Shown here: piece after piece, positions 63,669 to 64,000 of the stretch | Position numbering within the stretch: the first letter of the stretch is position 1 | Layout: each line of letters opens with the position of its first letter | NCBI GenBank assembly: GCA_017428285.1 | Contig: JAFRRE010000176.1 | Coordinates: 21,326-85,325, forward strand | Source of the DNA: Bacteroidales bacterium | Lineage (GTDB): Bacteria > Bacteroidota > Bacteroidia > Bacteroidales > F082 | DNA length: 64,000 bases | Direction of reading: 5' to 3' | Notes under the pieces: generated by a model | The model's input: only the letters and a program-made list of their open reading frames with translations | Told to the model about the DNA's origin: nothing | Database searches by the model: none | Translations under genes and position numbers: made by a program

Positions 63669-63907
63669 TCATCGATCCCATCCAAAAGGACAAACGCCGC
63701 CCAATACTTAGGATCCTCAAATCCAGGTGTTTCCTTCACTTTCTTTTGTGCGAGTTTTAATGCTGTTGTCTTAGATTCCCCGACAACATAATTCCTATAG
63801 AACTCAGCCATCAGGATTTGAGTGGCTTGATCATCCACGTTCCAAAGGCTCATCAAAAGGGGCGTATAGGTCAAAATGCAGGCTGAAAAAAACGAGTAGT
63901 AGTTCAA
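63665..63907 (-). pseudogene. CHAT-domain C-terminal remnant
   Basis: The minus-strand frame encodes LLMSLWNVDDQATQILMAEF, KTTALKLAQKKVKETPGF and PKYWAAFVLLDG, the C-terminal end of a CHAT domain (compare LIVSLWSVDDDATSLLMQSF in the 58249 product). The His/Cys part is absent and the upstream sequence is not coding, so it is a truncated gene. It marks the island's right edge. Confidence 0.75.
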
Positions 63908-63966
63908 TGGGTCATTTTGCAGGCTGAAAATTTAATGCCAAATGTCAGTCGTTTGTTCCAAGTCGC

Positions 63967-63974
63967 TATCTTTG
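63967..63974 (+). promoter_or_regulatory. -7 element TATCTTTG near the right edge
   Basis: Exact TAnnTTTG match; any gene it drives lies beyond position 64000. Confidence 0.45.
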
Positions 63975-64000
63975 CCTCACAGCCGAAGCATAGCGGGGCT

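Overview
The window reads as a chromosomal segment of a member of the Bacteroidota, most likely Bacteroidales. Evidence: promoters with the TAnnTTTG -7 element just upstream of many genes (TATCTTTG, TATTTTTG, TACATTTG), poorly conserved Shine-Dalgarno sequences, a type IX secretion C-terminal sorting domain, and Bacteroidota-typical families (DUF4301, DUF4143 ATPases, SUI1/YciH-like factor).

Positions 1-29256 are mostly ordinary chromosome: SUI1-like factor, MscS channel, alpha/beta hydrolase, membrane Ser/Thr kinase, PnuC transporter, EamA permease, ClpB, a GT2 glycosyltransferase, TrkH, the DUF368/S4/DUF2750 group, DUF493 plus acylphosphatase, a DEDD exonuclease plus Fe-S DUF2779 nuclease, DnaB, an RluA-type pseudouridine synthase, a DUF362 lipoprotein, a T9SS cargo protein, two tRNA-Leu genes, DUF4301 and a TerB-like protein. 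Within this is a small defence pocket (about 7.5-11.5 kb): a DUF4143 ATPase, an MqsR-like toxin with a Panacea-domain antitoxin, a PIN-domain toxin pair, and relics of another Panacea antitoxin. Palindromic or low-complexity repeats sit between many genes, and one repeat family has entered the coding frame of the hydrolase.

Positions 29450-63668 form one continuous plus-strand island of about 34 kb, with many ATGA-type overlaps. In order: SIR2-like/TIR protein; nSTAND1 ATPase with a membrane anchor and a large exported region; two secreted proteins sharing that exported region; a free RyR domain; a membrane TrkA-like/RyR protein; an internally deleted TIR gene; two secreted TPR proteins; TIR-TM-beta-sandwich protein; two more secreted coiled-coil/TPR proteins; a soluble TrkA-like/RyR protein; FHA-like-TM-trypsin protein; a kinase C-lobe fragment; three secreted beta-sandwich proteins (one after the CHAT module); an exported TPR-CHAT peptidase; an unknown exported protein; and a TIR-TM-FGE protein. 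An antisense CHAT remnant closes it.

The domain set (TIR, SIR2-like, nSTAND1, CHAT, trypsin-like, RyR, FHA, FGE) is typical of prokaryotic conflict or immune signalling. The unusual point is the architecture: several cytoplasmic effector or switch domains are tied through one membrane helix to exported domains that resemble domains of secreted neighbours. My inference is an envelope-spanning surveillance system in which secreted TPR and YD-like proteins gate TIR, STAND and protease outputs. Function is not shown by the sequence alone.
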